Source of the DNA: an uncultured Clostridia bacterium
GTDB lineage: Bacteria > Bacillota > Clostridia > Christensenellales > Borkfalkiaceae
Reading direction: 5' to 3'
Assembly: GCA_947625695.1 (NCBI GenBank)
Contig: CANQPO010000008.1
Span: forward strand, 1-44,838
Length of the DNA stretch: 44,838 nt
Part shown: positions 32,657 to 40,387 of the stretch, piece after piece
How positions within the stretch are numbered: position 1 is the first letter of the stretch
Layout of the letters: the number at the start of each line of letters is the position of its first letter
Notes under the pieces: model-generated
Database searches by the model: none
The model's input: the letters and a program-made list of their open reading frames with translations, nothing else
Told to the model about the DNA's origin: nothing
Translations under genes and position numbers: made by a program

Positions 32657-33415
32657 TCAACCGAGGGCGACGTCGAGGAGCATCATCACGCAAAAGCCGA
32701 AAATGACGCCCGCCGAGGCGAGGGTCTTGCTCTTTTCGAAGCACTCGGGAATGAGCTCGGAGCAGACGACGGCGATCATCGCGCCCGCCGAGAAGGAGAG
32801 CGCCCACGGCATGAGCCCCGCGATGAAGGAGGCGGCGACCGCCCCCAAAATGCAGGCGGGGATCTCCACCGCCCCCGAGCCCTGCGAAAAGAGAAAACTC
32901 TTTAAGGGGCTCATTCCCTTTGCGCGGAGGGGAAAGGCGACGCACATGCCCTCGGGGAAGTTCTGCACCGCGATCCCCACGCCGAGAAGGAGCGCGGAGA
33001 GGGTCCCCGCTCCCCCCGCCGCCTGCGCGAACGCCACCCCCACCGCCATGCCCTCGGGAATGTTGTGGAGGGTGACCGCAAGATACAAAAGGGCGCACTT
33101 CCTGTCCCCTATCCTTTTGAAGCGGAATTGGGAGCGGGAGAGAAGGAGGTCGGAAAGGACGATGAACCCCCCGCCGAGCAGAAAACCGAGGGTGACGGTG
33201 ACATAGGACGGAAGGGCGGTTTGATAGTCGATGGCGGGCAGGAGAAGGGAAAAGAAACTCGCCGCAATCATGATGCCCGCGGCGGCTCCCGTGAGAAAGA
33301 CGAACGCCTTTCCCCCTCCCTTGCGGGAGAAAAACACGGCGGAGGCGCCGAGCGCCGTCATAAAGTACATGAAGAGAGAGACAAGAAAGGCCTCAAGCAC
33401 AGGATCGCATTGCAT
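32657..33415 (-). CDS. ZIP-family metal transporter
   Basis: Product of 252 aa with about eight membrane segments. HNIPEGMAVG (~117) and the second QNFPEGMCVAFPL (~150) are the paired His/Asn-x-Pro-Glu-Gly metal-site motifs of the ZIP/ZupT/GufA family, which imports Zn2+ and other divalent cations. The SD GGGAGG is 8 nt before the ATG. A 6-bp hairpin CGCCGC-A6-GCGGCG (33429-33446) abuts the SD. Confidence 0.9.
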   Translation of the reverse strand: MQCDPVLEAFLVSLFMYFMTALGASAVFFSRKGGGKAFVFLTGAAAGIMIAASFFSLLLPAIDYQTALPSYVTVTLGFLLGGGFIVLSDLLLSRSQFRFKRIGDRKCALLYLAVTLHNIPEGMAVGVAFAQAAGGAGTLSALLLGVGIAVQNFPEGMCVAFPLRAKGMSPLKSFLFSQGSGAVEIPACILGAVAASFIAGLMPWALSFSAGAMIAVVCSELIPECFEKSKTLASAGVIFGFCVMMLLDVALG

Positions 33416-33583
33416 TCGTAAAACCTCCCGCCGCTTTTTTGCGGCGCAGTCACTTTATGCTATGCAAAAAAGGGGGAAGCGGGTGCACCGAAGTGAGAGC
33501 TCAGCCCCTCCGAAAAGGGCAAAACAGAACAACCTGCACAAATTTCGGCGTTGAAATTTTTCACAAAAAATTTATCTATGATA

Positions 33584-33612
33584 TTGACATTTCGAAAAAT
33601 GTGTTCTATAAT
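33584..33612 (+). promoter_or_regulatory. Perfect consensus sigmaA promoter
   Basis: TTGACA (33584-33589), a 17-nt spacer and TATAAT (33607-33612), fully consensus, upstream of GGGGGAAAG and the ATG at 33647. Confidence 0.92.
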
Positions 33613-33646
33613 AGGATAAAACAAAACAAATTGGGGGAAAGTTTTT

Positions 33647-34171
33647 ATGGCATTTTTGGTAATCGGCATTGTCACGCTGTTTTTGACGAGCTTTATGGTC
33701 GTCTACTATGGCTATCTTTTCAAAAACACCGATCATGACGTTTCCTTCTTCTTCAGCGTTGGGATCATCTCCATCGTGATGAACCTCTTCACCAATATGA
33801 GCGCAAGCGCGGCAGTTCTTTCGGTGCTCTACCTCGTCGTTGCGGTCGTATTCCTCGGCGTCGGATTTGCAATCGACCTGCACGGTTCCATTGCGTTCTA
33901 CAGCTCCATCGGCGGCTGGTTCAAGAGAGTGTTCGGCGACACCGCAAACCTCGTTTGGACCATCCTCTCTTTCGTGCTTTCACCCGTGGGCATCGTGCTC
34001 TTCTTCGTGTTCTATAACTCCGATCACGAGCGCGCGATCATCTGCGGAAAGGCTGGTATCTGGGGACTGTTCATCGAGCTTCTGCTCGTTTGGATGGTGT
34101 TCGGGCTCATCGGCGGCATCAATTCCATCGGTGCGGAAGAAACCGCTTCCCTGCTCTCAACCATTCTGTAA
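33647..34171 (+). CDS. Small polytopic membrane protein of unknown function
   Basis: Product of 174 aa. It has about five hydrophobic segments (1-25, 33-50, 55-77, 103-123, 137-160), with short loops and few charges. No known family was recognised. It is a single-gene unit with a fully consensus promoter and a strong terminator, so it is probably highly and constitutively expressed. SD GGGGGAAAG as for the large lipoprotein gene. Confidence 0.8.
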   Translation: MAFLVIGIVTLFLTSFMVVYYGYLFKNTDHDVSFFFSVGIISIVMNLFTNMSASAAVLSVLYLVVAVVFLGVGFAIDLHGSIAFYSSIGGWFKRVFGDTANLVWTILSFVLSPVGIVLFFVFYNSDHERAIICGKAGIWGLFIELLLVWMVFGLIGGINSIGAEETASLLSTIL

Positions 34172-34186
34172 TTTGATAAAAATTTA

Positions 34187-34222
34187 AGCGCCCGCGCGGG
34201 AATTCCCGCGCGGGCGCTTTTT
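34187..34222. terminator. 32-nt perfect palindrome, bidirectional terminator
   Basis: AGCGCCCGCGCGGG-AATT-CCCGCGCGGGCGCT followed by T5 on the plus strand; on the minus strand it is followed by TTAAATTTTT. It serves the small membrane protein (+) and galM (-). Confidence 0.92.
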
Positions 34223-34232
34223 CGTGTTCTTC

Positions 34233-35270
34233 TTATTCCGCTTCGAACTTGTAGGAAGTGACCGACTCATACGCCTCCCCCGCATCGAGGTAAGAGGAGA
34301 AGATCGCCGCATACTCGGGCACGTTCACGTTGTTGGGGATCGCCTGCGTCTCGAGGCAGAACGCCGCCCGCTTGCCATAGTAGGCGGTCTTGCCCTGCTG
34401 GTGCAGCCCGTTGCCCGTGTAGAGCTGGACGGCGGGAAGGTCGGTGAAGCAGCTCATCGTAATGCCCGTCTTGGGGCTCTTTGCGACGGCGTACTTCACA
34501 AACGCGCGGTCCACGTTTTTGAGGACGTGGCAATGATCGTACCCGTTGCCCTGCTTGAGGTCGATATCGTCCGCCTCGACGTCCTGCCCGATCGCCTTGG
34601 GGGTATTGAAGTCGAAGGGGGTTCCCGCCACTTTGCGGAAGCCGCCCATGGGGATCATGGTGGGATTGGTGGGCACGATCTCGTCGCAGTCGATCCAGAG
34701 GAGATGGTCGAGCACGGTGCCGTCCCCCTCGCCACTCAGATTGAAATAGGCGTGGTTGGTGAGGTTTACGACCGTCTTTTTGTCGCTTACGGCATGGTAC
34801 TTTATCTTCAGCTCGCCGCCGCGGAAGGAATACACGACCTTTACGGTGAGATTCCCGGGGTAGTTCTCCTCGCCGTCGGGGGAGAGATAGGTGAGCGCGA
34901 GTTCGTCTCCGCAAATCTCGTGCGCCCAGATCTTCTTGTTGAAGCCCTCCTTGCCACCGTGAAGATGGTTGCCGCGGTCGTTGCAGTAGAGTTGATACTG
35001 CTTGCCGTCCACGGTGAGCTTGCCCTCGCCGATGCGGTTGCCAAACCGCCCGATGAGCGCGCCGAGATAGCCGCCGTTCTGCTCGTACTCTTTGACGGTG
35101 TTGTAGCCGAGCACGACGTCGGTGGGCGTTCCGTTCTTGTCGGGCACGACAAGGCTCTGCAAAATACCGCCGAAGTTCAGAACGGTTGCATGGTTCGCGC
35201 CGTCCTGAAGGGTGAAGGCGAGCACCTCCCGCCCGTCTAAAGTTTTTCCGAATACTTTTGTTGTGATCAT
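34233..35270 (-). CDS. galM: Aldose 1-epimerase
   Basis: Product of 345 aa. It interconverts alpha- and beta-galactose or glucose, feeding galactokinase. Motifs seen are IGRFGNRI, HLHGGKEGFNKK, the catalytic-His segment NLTNHAYFNL, and AVQLYTGNGL. SD GGGGAAAT precedes the ATG at 35270. It lies downstream of galK, separated by a 456-bp repeat-containing gap. No galT or galE is in the window. Confidence 0.95.
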   Translation of the reverse strand: MITTKVFGKTLDGREVLAFTLQDGANHATVLNFGGILQSLVVPDKNGTPTDVVLGYNTVKEYEQNGGYLGALIGRFGNRIGEGKLTVDGKQYQLYCNDRGNHLHGGKEGFNKKIWAHEICGDELALTYLSPDGEENYPGNLTVKVVYSFRGGELKIKYHAVSDKKTVVNLTNHAYFNLSGEGDGTVLDHLLWIDCDEIVPTNPTMIPMGGFRKVAGTPFDFNTPKAIGQDVEADDIDLKQGNGYDHCHVLKNVDRAFVKYAVAKSPKTGITMSCFTDLPAVQLYTGNGLHQQGKTAYYGKRAAFCLETQAIPNNVNVPEYAAIFSSYLDAGEAYESVTSYKFEAE

Positions 35271-35409
35271 ACTTTTATTTCCCCTGTTTTTTGATTTTTT
35301 GTTGAAGTTTTGAATTTTCCCTCAGCTAAGGTCTATCCCTTTTAGGGTGGAGCATTGCATTTCTGCCAACGGTTGGGGTAAAAGGTGGGGCGCGAAATGG
35401 CTCTTCAAA

Positions 35410-35575
35410 GCGTCATGCTGAGCCGTAATGCAGTAACGCAGTCCGCTAAAGCAAGTCCGCGAAGGCATCTTGGTGCGTTTGAGTTTGGTTTTGAACGTAC
35501 TTTAACGTAATAAGATTCCCTCGGGAAATTGCCATATCGAACTTCGTTATTGCCCGTGCGGCTCGGAATGACGCG
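35410..35575. repeat. Delta palindromic repeat
   Basis: A ~166-bp copy of the element at 155-319, with ends GCGTCATGCTGAGCCG and GCTCGGAATGACGC. It is followed by an inverted beta half (35588-35640: GGGGGAGCTGTCGCG-CTTG-CGCGACTGAGGGGG). No gene was seen in 35271-35726. Confidence 0.8.
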
Positions 35576-35726
35576 GACGGGCATTTTCCCTTGGCTACCC
35601 CTTGAGGGGGAGCTGTCGCGCTTGCGCGACTGAGGGGGTGTCCCTTTGATTATGCAACACCCCTTCCGCCTCGCTTCACTCGGTACCCGCCCATCCAAGG
35701 TGGGCAAGAGTTTAGGGCGTAGTGCG

Positions 35727-36905
35727 TTACACCTCGCAGGCGCCTTGCGGGCGGATGGCGGTATAGAACACGTTCTCGCGGCCGAATACGCGCGCCATTG
35801 CTCTGCCGTACTCCTCGCCCTCTCGCACAAAGGCGATGACTGCACCCGTAAATCCGCCGCCCATCATGCGGAACGCGCCCTCCTTGACGAGCTTTTCGCT
35901 GAGCTTTAAGGCAAGGGCGAGGGGCTGGGCGGTGTCCCCGGGAATGTAGCAATTCTGCAAATAGGCAAGGCTGCTCTCCCCGCTCTGCCGCACCGCCGCA
36001 AGGAAGCCCGAGACATCCCCCTCTTTGAGGGAGGCCGCCGCGCGGTCCACCCGCCTGTTCTCCTCAAAGAAGTGAAAGGCTCTCAAAAGGGCGCGGTCGC
36101 TCACCTTTTTGCGCAGACGGGGAAGCTCGGTAAGGAGCTCCTCTTCCGAAGTTTCCGAGAGCACGTTTTTGCCGAGCGCACACGCCACCTCCCCCATCTC
36201 GCGGCGAATATCCGCATAGTGCGAGGTGAGCGCCGAATGAGAGCCGCCCGTGTTGGTGAGCACGATCTCGTACCCTGCGGGCGCGGGAACAGGCTCGACG
36301 GCGGGGTTATTAAGGTCGAAAAAGTCGATTTTATTCAACCCGCCGAAAGCAACGCCGCACTGGTCCAAAAGTCCGCACGGTTTACCGAAATACACGTTTT
36401 CGGCGTACTGCGCCGCCCGCGCACACTCGAGCGGGGAGACCCTTCCGCCGCAATAGAGGGTGTTGAAAATTTCCGCCACGATCACTTCGAACGCCGCCGA
36501 GGAAGAGACCCCCGCGCCGCGGAACACCGTGCTGTGGGTGACGGCCGAGAAACCGCCCACGGGATAGCCGTGCGCTACAAAATAGCGGCACACGCCGCGC
36601 GCCAAGGAGACGGACTTCCCCTTCTCCCGTTCCCGCCCCGCGAGGTCGGTCACCGAAAAGCGGACAGGTGAAAACGCCTCGGCGCGGATATCGACGATGC
36701 CGTCCGTGCGGGGGGAGACGAAGGACAAAATATCGCAGGAGATCGCCGAGACGAGCACTTTGCCACGGTTATGGTCGGTGTGATTGCCCACGATCTCCGC
36801 CCTGCCCGGCGAGGAAAAGAGGCGCTTGGGCGCCTCGCCGAATTCTGCTTTGAAGCTGTTTTCCAATGCGCCAAGGCGCTTATTGTCGATAATGATATCG
36901 GGCAT
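35727..36905 (-). CDS. galK: Galactokinase
   Basis: Product of 392 aa. It phosphorylates alpha-D-galactose at C1. The three GHMP motifs are present: PGRAEIVGNHTDHNRGKVL (N-terminal; here VGNHTDHN in place of the usual IGEHTDYN), RGAGVSSSAAFE (ATP loop), and MMGGGFTGAVIAF. The SD CGGAGG is 5 nt before the ATG. Promoter at 36969-36997. It is divergent from the polysaccharide deacetylase. The substituted first motif is not rare in Clostridia but leaves some room for a related sugar-kinase specificity. Confidence 0.92.
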   Translation of the reverse strand: MPDIIIDNKRLGALENSFKAEFGEAPKRLFSSPGRAEIVGNHTDHNRGKVLVSAISCDILSFVSPRTDGIVDIRAEAFSPVRFSVTDLAGREREKGKSVSLARGVCRYFVAHGYPVGGFSAVTHSTVFRGAGVSSSAAFEVIVAEIFNTLYCGGRVSPLECARAAQYAENVYFGKPCGLLDQCGVAFGGLNKIDFFDLNNPAVEPVPAPAGYEIVLTNTGGSHSALTSHYADIRREMGEVACALGKNVLSETSEEELLTELPRLRKKVSDRALLRAFHFFEENRRVDRAAASLKEGDVSGFLAAVRQSGESSLAYLQNCYIPGDTAQPLALALKLSEKLVKEGAFRMMGGGFTGAVIAFVREGEEYGRAMARVFGRENVFYTAIRPQGACEV

Positions 36906-36968
36906 TCAGACCTCCGAAAGAGCAGCCTGTCCTTTCAGTATTCAACACCCAAAGCGGCTACCATTCCG

Positions 36969-36997
36969 ATTATATCACATTCGAAAGCAAAAGTAAA
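36969..36997 (-). promoter_or_regulatory. Promoter of galK
   Basis: On the minus strand, TTTACT (36992-36997), a 17-nt spacer ending TGTGA and TATAAT (36969-36974). The TGTGATATAAT sequence recurs at the promoter at 43890. Confidence 0.75.
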
Positions 36998-37029
36998 TAA
37001 TCTTGCGCAAAAACATCCATGCTGAAAAT

Positions 37030-37716
37030 ATGCACAAAAAATATCTGCCAATCACCCTTGTCTTAGCGGCGCTTCTTGCCCTGCTCGCCGTGATGGGGTA
37101 CAGGACGAATACGCGCACCGCACCCACCATCGGGCTCGCCGCGGAAAAACAAATTTATCTCACGTTCGACGACGGCCCAAGCACCGTGGTGACAGGAAAG
37201 GTGCTCGACGTGCTTAAAGAGGAGGGGGTGAAGGCCACCTTCTTTATCGTAAGCGACCGCGTGGCGGGAAGGGAGGACGTTCTGCGCCGCGCCGCAAAAG
37301 AAGGACACACCCTCGGCGTGCACTCCGCAAACCACGTCTATGGGCAGATATACGCTTCCGAGGAGGCCTTTTTGCGGGACGTTGAAACGTGCGCCAAAGT
37401 CATAAAGCGGGTGACGGGCGTTACGCCCAACGTGTACCGCTTCCCGGGCGGCGGGGACGCAAAACGCAATACGTATGCGAAATTACTGCAGGAAAAGGGG
37501 TACCGCGTAGTCTCTTGGAACGCCGTCTGCGGGGATGAGGAGATCCCCCACGCGAGCGCGGAGACCCTTCTTTGCGAGAGCGTGAAGACGGCGCAGGGCA
37601 AGCAGCCCGTGGTGCTACTCTTGCACGATTCCGCGCCCCACAGCGAGACCGCCGCCGCCCTGCCTGCGATCATTTCCCACTTTAAGTCGCAGGGATACGT
37701 CTTCTGCAAGTTCTGA
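37030..37716 (+). CDS. Polysaccharide deacetylase (NodB-fold), membrane-anchored
   Basis: Product of 228 aa. An N-terminal signal anchor (~5-23) is followed by a NodB domain: TFDDGP (45-50), metal His pair H98 and H102 (GVHSANHVYG), RFPGGG (137-142) and LLLHD (196-200). It probably deacetylates peptidoglycan N-acetylmuramic acid or GlcNAc at the cell surface; the motif set is PdaA-like. The ATG at 37030 is preferred over an upstream TTG (37003); no good SD is seen for either. The last 35 nt overlap the 3' end of the P-type ATPase gene on the other strand. Confidence 0.88.
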   Translation: MHKKYLPITLVLAALLALLAVMGYRTNTRTAPTIGLAAEKQIYLTFDDGPSTVVTGKVLDVLKEEGVKATFFIVSDRVAGREDVLRRAAKEGHTLGVHSANHVYGQIYASEEAFLRDVETCAKVIKRVTGVTPNVYRFPGGGDAKRNTYAKLLQEKGYRVVSWNAVCGDEEIPHASAETLLCESVKTAQGKQPVVLLLHDSAPHSETAAALPAIISHFKSQGYVFCKF

Positions 37717-40318
37717 CCAGCTTTTTCCTGTACACAGCGCCCTCTATCGCCTTGTAAAGTTCCCCCAAGGGGAGAATAATAAGCGAACAGCCGAACACGA
37801 GCGCCCACTGCGCAATATTGAGGGGCACGAGGTCAAACGCCCCCGCGAGGAAGGGAATGCACACGAGCATCAAATTGAGCGCAATGCCGAGCGCCGCCGT
37901 GAAAAACATCATACGGTTTGCAAAAAACTCCTTGAGCGCGGTCCTGCCGCGCTCTTTTCGCACATTGAACGCATGGAAAAGTTCGAGGAAGGAGAGTGTG
38001 AAAAAGGCGCAGGTGGAGGCGACTTCGTTCCCCCAACGGGAGAGCGCAAAGAGATACAGCCCCACCGTGATCCCCGCCTGCAATACGCCGAAGACGAGCA
38101 TAAATAGGAGGGACCGCGCCGAAAAGATCTCTCCCGTCGAGACGGGCGGGCGGGTCATCGTCCCCTCCGTCCGCTCCGCGCCGAGCGCTAAGACGGGCAG
38201 ACTGTCGGTGATGAGGTTGATCCAAAGGAGCTGAGTGGAGGTGAGGAAGTTGTACTTCCAGAGGCACAGAGTGGCGATGAGCACGGCGAGCACTTCCGCA
38301 AGATTGGTGCTCAAGAAGAAGGAGATGGTGCGCTTGATGCCCGCAAACACGTTCCTGCCTTCCTCCACCGCCTTCACCATGGTGGAAAAGTCGCCGTCCT
38401 CGAGCACCATGTCGGCGGCATTCTTGGTGACGTCCGTCCCGCCTCCCATGGCGACCCCGATGTCCGCCGCCCGCACCGAGGGAGCGTCGTTCACCCCGTC
38501 CCCCGTCATGGCGACGATCTCCCCGTTTGCCTGCAGCGCCTTGACGATCTGCTGTTTGTGCCCGGGCGATACGCGGGCGTAGACGGAGATCTTTTCGGCG
38601 CGGGAGGAGAGCTTTTCCCCCATCTCGTCGAGTTCTGCGCCCGTGACGACCTCACTGCGATTTTTGGCAATGCCGAGCTGACGCGCGACGGCAAAGGCGG
38701 TCTCGGGGCTGTCCCCCGTGATCATCACCGTTCTGACCCCCGCCCTTCTGCATGCGGAAATCGCCTCTTTTGCGCCCTTTTTGGGCGGGTCGTACATCGC
38801 GGCAAGCCCCAAAAAGACGAGCCCCTCCTCCTTGACCGTCCCCGAAAAATCCCCCTCCGCAAAGGCGAGAACGCGCTGCCCTTCCCGCGCAAAATGCAAT
38901 ACGTATTGCAAAATGCGCTCTTTTTCGGCAGACGTTAAGGGGCGGTCGCCCTCCCCTTTTGCCATGCGGGAACAGCGCGCGAGCACCACCTCCGCACCCC
39001 CTTTTACATAGAGTTTCGCCCCCTTTCCGCAGTCCGCCGCAACGCTCATGCGCTTCCGCTCGGAGGAGAAGGGAAGGCCTCCGAGCCGCTTCCCCGTGCA
39101 GGCGTAGCCCACGCGGTCGGCGTATTCGAGGAGGGCGATCTCGGTGGGGTCGCCGAGGTAGCCGCCCGCGCTCCCCTTTACGCTGTGGCACATGCGCACG
39201 CAGGTGAGGAGCCGCTGTTGCAACGCTGTGCCCGCATACTCCTCCCGCGCGCCCTCTTCCTGTGAAAAGGTAGTTGCGATCGCCGTGACCGTCATCCTGT
39301 TCTCGGTGAGGGTGCCCGTCTTGTCCGAGCAGATGCAGGTGCAGCTGCCGAGCGTCTCCACCGCGGAGAGCTTCCGCATCACCGCGCGCGCACGGCTCAT
39401 GCGGCGCACTCCCATGGCGAGAATAACGGTGACGACCGCCCCCATGCCCTCGGGAATCGCCGCCACCGCGACGGCGACGGACGTCATGAGATTGTCGAGA
39501 AAGCTCACCCGCCCCGCAAAAATTCCGCACAAAAAGAGCAAAGCCGCCACTGACAGCACGGTGACGGTGATAATTTTTCCGAGCTTGGCGACCGTCTTAT
39601 CGAGGGGAGAGGGCGCGGGCGCCGAGGTGTGCAGAAGGTGGGCGATCCGCCCCATCTCGGTGTTCATGCCCGTCTCCGTGACGACGCAGCGCGCCGTGCC
39701 CCCCACGCAGAAAGTGCCCATGTGCACCGTGTTTTTGCGCTCCGCAAGGGCGGTGGAGGCGACCGTGCAATCGCACTTTGTGACGGGCTTGCTCTCCCCC
39801 GTAAGGGAAGATTCGTCGGCGCGGAACCCCTCCGCCTCGAGAATGCGGCAATCGGCGGGAACGCGGTCCCCCTCCGAAAGTTCGATCACGTCCCCCGGGA
39901 CGAGTTTTCCCGCCTCGAGCACCTGCACCTTGCCGCCCCGCACCACCTTTGCGGTCTCCGCCGAAAGTTTTTTCAGCTTTTCGATGGCGGCGTCGGCGCG
40001 GTACTGCTGAACGAACCCCACCACCGCGTTGAGGAGAATGACGGCGAGCAGAATGCCCACGTCGGCGATCTCAGAGGGGGTGTGGGTGACGTAGGCGATC
40101 ACCCCCGAAAGGAGGGCGGCGCAGAGGAGAATGATCGTCATGAGGTCCTTGAACTGTGCAAAAAACAGACCCGCGAGGCTGATTTTTTTGCCTTCACCGA
40201 GTCTGTTCTCGCCGTATATCCCAAGCCGCGTTTCCGCTTCGGCGGAACTCAGCCCGCCGCTGCCCGCGGATAGCTTTTGCAACACTTCGCTCTTTTCGAG
40301 CTTGTACGTTTCCTTCAT
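37682..40318 (-). CDS. Calcium-transporting P-type ATPase (P2 type)
   Basis: Product of 878 aa. Cation-ATPase N domain (1-70), TGES (173-176, actuator), PEGMG in M4 (289-293; PEGL is usual), the phosphorylated D332 in SDKTGTLTEN, a KGGAEVVL nucleotide site, and GDGVNDAPSV in the hinge. WINLITDSLPVLALG in M6 and a C-terminal four-helix segment are SERCA/PMCA-like, so export of Ca2+ is most likely. No SD precedes the ATG at 40318. It is convergent with the deacetylase, with a 35-nt overlap and no terminator between. Confidence 0.93.
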   Translation of the reverse strand: MKETYKLEKSEVLQKLSAGSGGLSSAEAETRLGIYGENRLGEGKKISLAGLFFAQFKDLMTIILLCAALLSGVIAYVTHTPSEIADVGILLAVILLNAVVGFVQQYRADAAIEKLKKLSAETAKVVRGGKVQVLEAGKLVPGDVIELSEGDRVPADCRILEAEGFRADESSLTGESKPVTKCDCTVASTALAERKNTVHMGTFCVGGTARCVVTETGMNTEMGRIAHLLHTSAPAPSPLDKTVAKLGKIITVTVLSVAALLFLCGIFAGRVSFLDNLMTSVAVAVAAIPEGMGAVVTVILAMGVRRMSRARAVMRKLSAVETLGSCTCICSDKTGTLTENRMTVTAIATTFSQEEGAREEYAGTALQQRLLTCVRMCHSVKGSAGGYLGDPTEIALLEYADRVGYACTGKRLGGLPFSSERKRMSVAADCGKGAKLYVKGGAEVVLARCSRMAKGEGDRPLTSAEKERILQYVLHFAREGQRVLAFAEGDFSGTVKEEGLVFLGLAAMYDPPKKGAKEAISACRRAGVRTVMITGDSPETAFAVARQLGIAKNRSEVVTGAELDEMGEKLSSRAEKISVYARVSPGHKQQIVKALQANGEIVAMTGDGVNDAPSVRAADIGVAMGGGTDVTKNAADMVLEDGDFSTMVKAVEEGRNVFAGIKRTISFFLSTNLAEVLAVLIATLCLWKYNFLTSTQLLWINLITDSLPVLALGAERTEGTMTRPPVSTGEIFSARSLLFMLVFGVLQAGITVGLYLFALSRWGNEVASTCAFFTLSFLELFHAFNVRKERGRTALKEFFANRMMFFTAALGIALNLMLVCIPFLAGAFDLVPLNIAQWALVFGCSLIILPLGELYKAIEGAVYRKKLVRTCRRRIPAT

Positions 40319-40387
40319 GGTTCATGGTATGAAGGAAAAAAGGAGGTTATGACTGCGCCCGAGGGCGCGTTCCCAATCTTTACGGAA

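Noticed and set aside
40330..40387. Terminator for the anchored beta-helix gene (GCGCCC-TC-GGGCGC then a T-run)
   Set aside because: The stem has a 2-nt loop and the T-run is 14 nt away, so it is not convincing as an intrinsic terminator.
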